From the NCBI GenBank assembly GCA_904396155.1, contig CAJFOI010000048.1, positions 30,396 through 94,395 on the forward strand: DNA of 64,000 nt. Reading direction: 5' to 3'. This DNA comes from Candidatus Avispirillum faecium. Lineage in GTDB: Bacteria > Bacillota > Clostridia > Oscillospirales > CAG-272. A model generated the notes under the pieces. That model had not been told where the DNA came from. It was given only the letters and a program-made list of their open reading frames with translations, and ran no database searches. The position numbers were made by a program, and so were the translations under genes. The number at the start of each line of letters is the position of its first letter. Positions within the stretch are counted from its first letter, which is position 1. Shown here one piece after another: positions 62,514 to 64,000 of this stretch.

Positions 62514-63422
62514 ATGTACAAGACCACTGAATACAACCGCGAGTTCTGGAACGCAGCCAGAGCTAAGAGAAGAATCCCACACACCGACGTTCTGGAGAAC
62601 GGCCGCGATACCCAGAATGGCAGCTACAGACTGCCCTACGAATCCAACAAGAAGTTCGAGGCGCTTCGCCAGAAGGAAAACCTGTTCCGTCGCATCGGCA
62701 CTGTCGTCAGCGCTCCCAAAGGCGATTACACCATCTGGGCGTTTGACAACGAGCCGGAGATCACTTGGCTCACCGACAAGAATCCTACTTTCTTCGAAAA
62801 CGTGGAAACCTACGATGATTACCAGTTAACTGGCCATACTCTCGGCTGCGCCACCCGCATCTCCGAGGATTTTGCTGCCGACGCAGGCTTCGATGTGGAA
62901 GGTCAGATTACCAGAGAATTCGCCAGAAGCATTGGCCGCGCTGAGGAAGATGTCTGTATCAACGGCGATGGCATCAGTGCGCCGAAGGGATTCCTGAAGG
63001 ATGCCATGGTCGGCCATTACGCTCTCGGTATCGACTACAGCGACGTGGTTGATCTGTTCTTCGCACAGGATCCGGAGTATCGTCGTAACAGTGTGTGGAT
63101 CATGAATAATGAAACTGCCTATAATCTCCGCACCATGACCGACGGAGACGGCGGTTACCTCTGGAACCACAGCGATAACACCTTGCTCGGCAAGCCCGTG
63201 TACATCTCCGACTATATGCCCTCCGCGACGGAAGGAGCAGGCGCAAGACCCATCGCCTTCGGTGATTTCAGCTACTTCTGGATTGTCGATCGTAAGCCCT
63301 TCGCGATGCGTTCTCTCACCGAGGTGCTGGTACCCCAGCAGCAGGTTGGATACGTCGGATATGAAACTATCGACGCAAAGCTCATCCGCCCCGAAGCAGT
63401 CTGTGTAATGCAGATGAAGTAA
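62514..63422 (+). CDS. HK97-fold phage major capsid protein
   Basis: This 302-aa protein shows the HK97 MCP layout: N-arm, RRIGTVVSAPKGDYTIWAFDNEPEITW, E-loop/P-domain region TGHTLGCATRISEDFAADAGFDVEGQITREFARSIGRAEEDVCINGDG, then SVWIMNNETAYNLRTMTDGDG, GKPVYISDYMP and IAFGDFSYFWIVDRKPF near the end. There is no scaffold or protease domain, and no portal or terminase gene is nearby in the window. AAAAGGAGG precedes ATG 62514. A capsid-forming satellite or remnant is inferred. Confidence 0.87.
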   Translation: MYKTTEYNREFWNAARAKRRIPHTDVLENGRDTQNGSYRLPYESNKKFEALRQKENLFRRIGTVVSAPKGDYTIWAFDNEPEITWLTDKNPTFFENVETYDDYQLTGHTLGCATRISEDFAADAGFDVEGQITREFARSIGRAEEDVCINGDGISAPKGFLKDAMVGHYALGIDYSDVVDLFFAQDPEYRRNSVWIMNNETAYNLRTMTDGDGGYLWNHSDNTLLGKPVYISDYMPSATEGAGARPIAFGDFSYFWIVDRKPFAMRSLTEVLVPQQQVGYVGYETIDAKLIRPEAVCVMQMK

Positions 63423-63431
63423 TCCCTTAAC

Positions 63432-63472
63432 GACAAAGCGGTCACAGCAGAAAAAGCTGTGGCCGCCTTGTC
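63432..63472 (+). terminator. Hairpin after the capsid gene
   Basis: GACAAAGCGGTCACAGC pairs with GCTGTGGCCGCCTTGTC across an 8-nt loop (mismatches near the base), with no long T run. Confidence 0.5.
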
Positions 63473-63492
63473 AAATTGAAAGAAGGTGCCAA

Positions 63493-63669
63493 ATGAAAGT
63501 AGTGTTACCCAGATACAACGGCCTGCTGATCGACGGTGAATGGTATGTCGTTGAGAATATTTTCAGCCGAGCAGCAAAGGAAACGCTGGAGGATAAACTC
63601 AAGCGGCTGATTATAGACAATATTCCCACCAAAAACACCGTCGAAAGTTCTCAGAAACCTAACAATTAA
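63493..63669 (+). CDS. Hypothetical small protein
   Basis: This 58-aa protein (MKVVLPRYNGLLIDGEWYVV..) begins at ATG 63493 with GAAGG upstream. It is not recognised; it has a short beta-like N-terminus and a helical middle (SRAAKETLEDKLKRLIIDN). It lies between the capsid gene and the recombinase promoter. Confidence 0.55.
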   Translation: MKVVLPRYNGLLIDGEWYVVENIFSRAAKETLEDKLKRLIIDNIPTKNTVESSQKPNN

Positions 63670-63694
63670 AGCCTCGCCTTTTAGCCGCAGTTCT

Positions 63695-63702
63695 GGTATA
63701 AT
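63695..63702 (+). promoter_or_regulatory. Promoter of the serine recombinase
   Basis: An extended -10 TGGTATAAT (TATAAT at 63697-63702) lies about 41 nt before the recombinase start, without a clear -35. Confidence 0.5.
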
Positions 63703-63718
63703 CCCTTCCTGCCACTAG

Positions 63719-63949
<231 letters not shown>

Positions 63950-64000
63950 CGATACTTTTTACATCTACCATGTTGCGGCGGTCATGGTTGACAACTTGCG

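Overview
The window reads as a chromosomal segment of a spore-forming member of the Clostridia. Evidence for this is a clear Spo0A, a CtsR-McsA-McsB-ClpC operon with textbook CtsR boxes, sigma-A promoters, strong AGGAGG ribosome sites with some TTG and GTG starts, and a class C sortase pilus locus. Base composition is moderately GC-rich except in a more AT-rich island at the right end. The species cannot be fixed from the sequence; an Oscillospiraceae- or Christensenellaceae-like gut anaerobe is my inference. No rRNA, tRNA or CRISPR array was seen.

Left part (1-33 kb), mostly housekeeping: end of upp; two RluA/RluD pseudouridine synthases around an apolipoprotein N-acyltransferase; a DUF3810 membrane protein; murA; trmK and a Nif3-like protein; a TtcA-like enzyme; a cell-wall amidase; a two-component system; the ctsR operon; a decayed barnase/barstar pair; trmL; secA; corA; a metNIQ-cysK operon behind a long attenuator-like leader; spo0A behind a cluster of GGTAA/TTACC dyads; a ComEC-like hydrolase; and a DUF187-type glycosidase-like protein. 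Three intergenic gaps (about 9.9, 18.1 and 28.3 kb) hold copies of one dispersed repeat family.

Middle (33.7-52.5 kb): a tyrosine recombinase gene abuts two inverted 26-bp sites that bound about 225 bp, directly upstream of the ribosome site of a pilus operon (giant tip adhesin, major pilin, two class C sortases). This has the architecture of a phase-variable DNA inversion switch. Then come two flavodoxin-like proteins, a GGGtGRT/NifU-like pair, dus, lepA, comM, a SecB-like small protein and a rhomboid protease.

Right part (52.6-64 kb), a mobile defence island. A retron (promoter, folded msr-msd RNA, 72-aa membrane protein, reverse transcriptase with NAxxH, YVDD and VTG motifs) is translationally coupled to two tandem MjaI-family endonuclease genes. 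These face a DNA methyltransferase co-transcribed with an XRE/C-type regulator that has its own palindromic operators. An integrated element follows: DUF6809, a zinc-ribbon protein, an excisionase-like HTH, a primase/SF3 helicase, inverted iteron-like repeats, a solitary HK97-type capsid protein, and a truncated large serine recombinase.

Most interesting are the invertible pilus switch, the retron/MjaI restriction composite, the unassigned metN leader RNA, the spo0A operator cluster, and the concerted decay of the barnase/barstar module.
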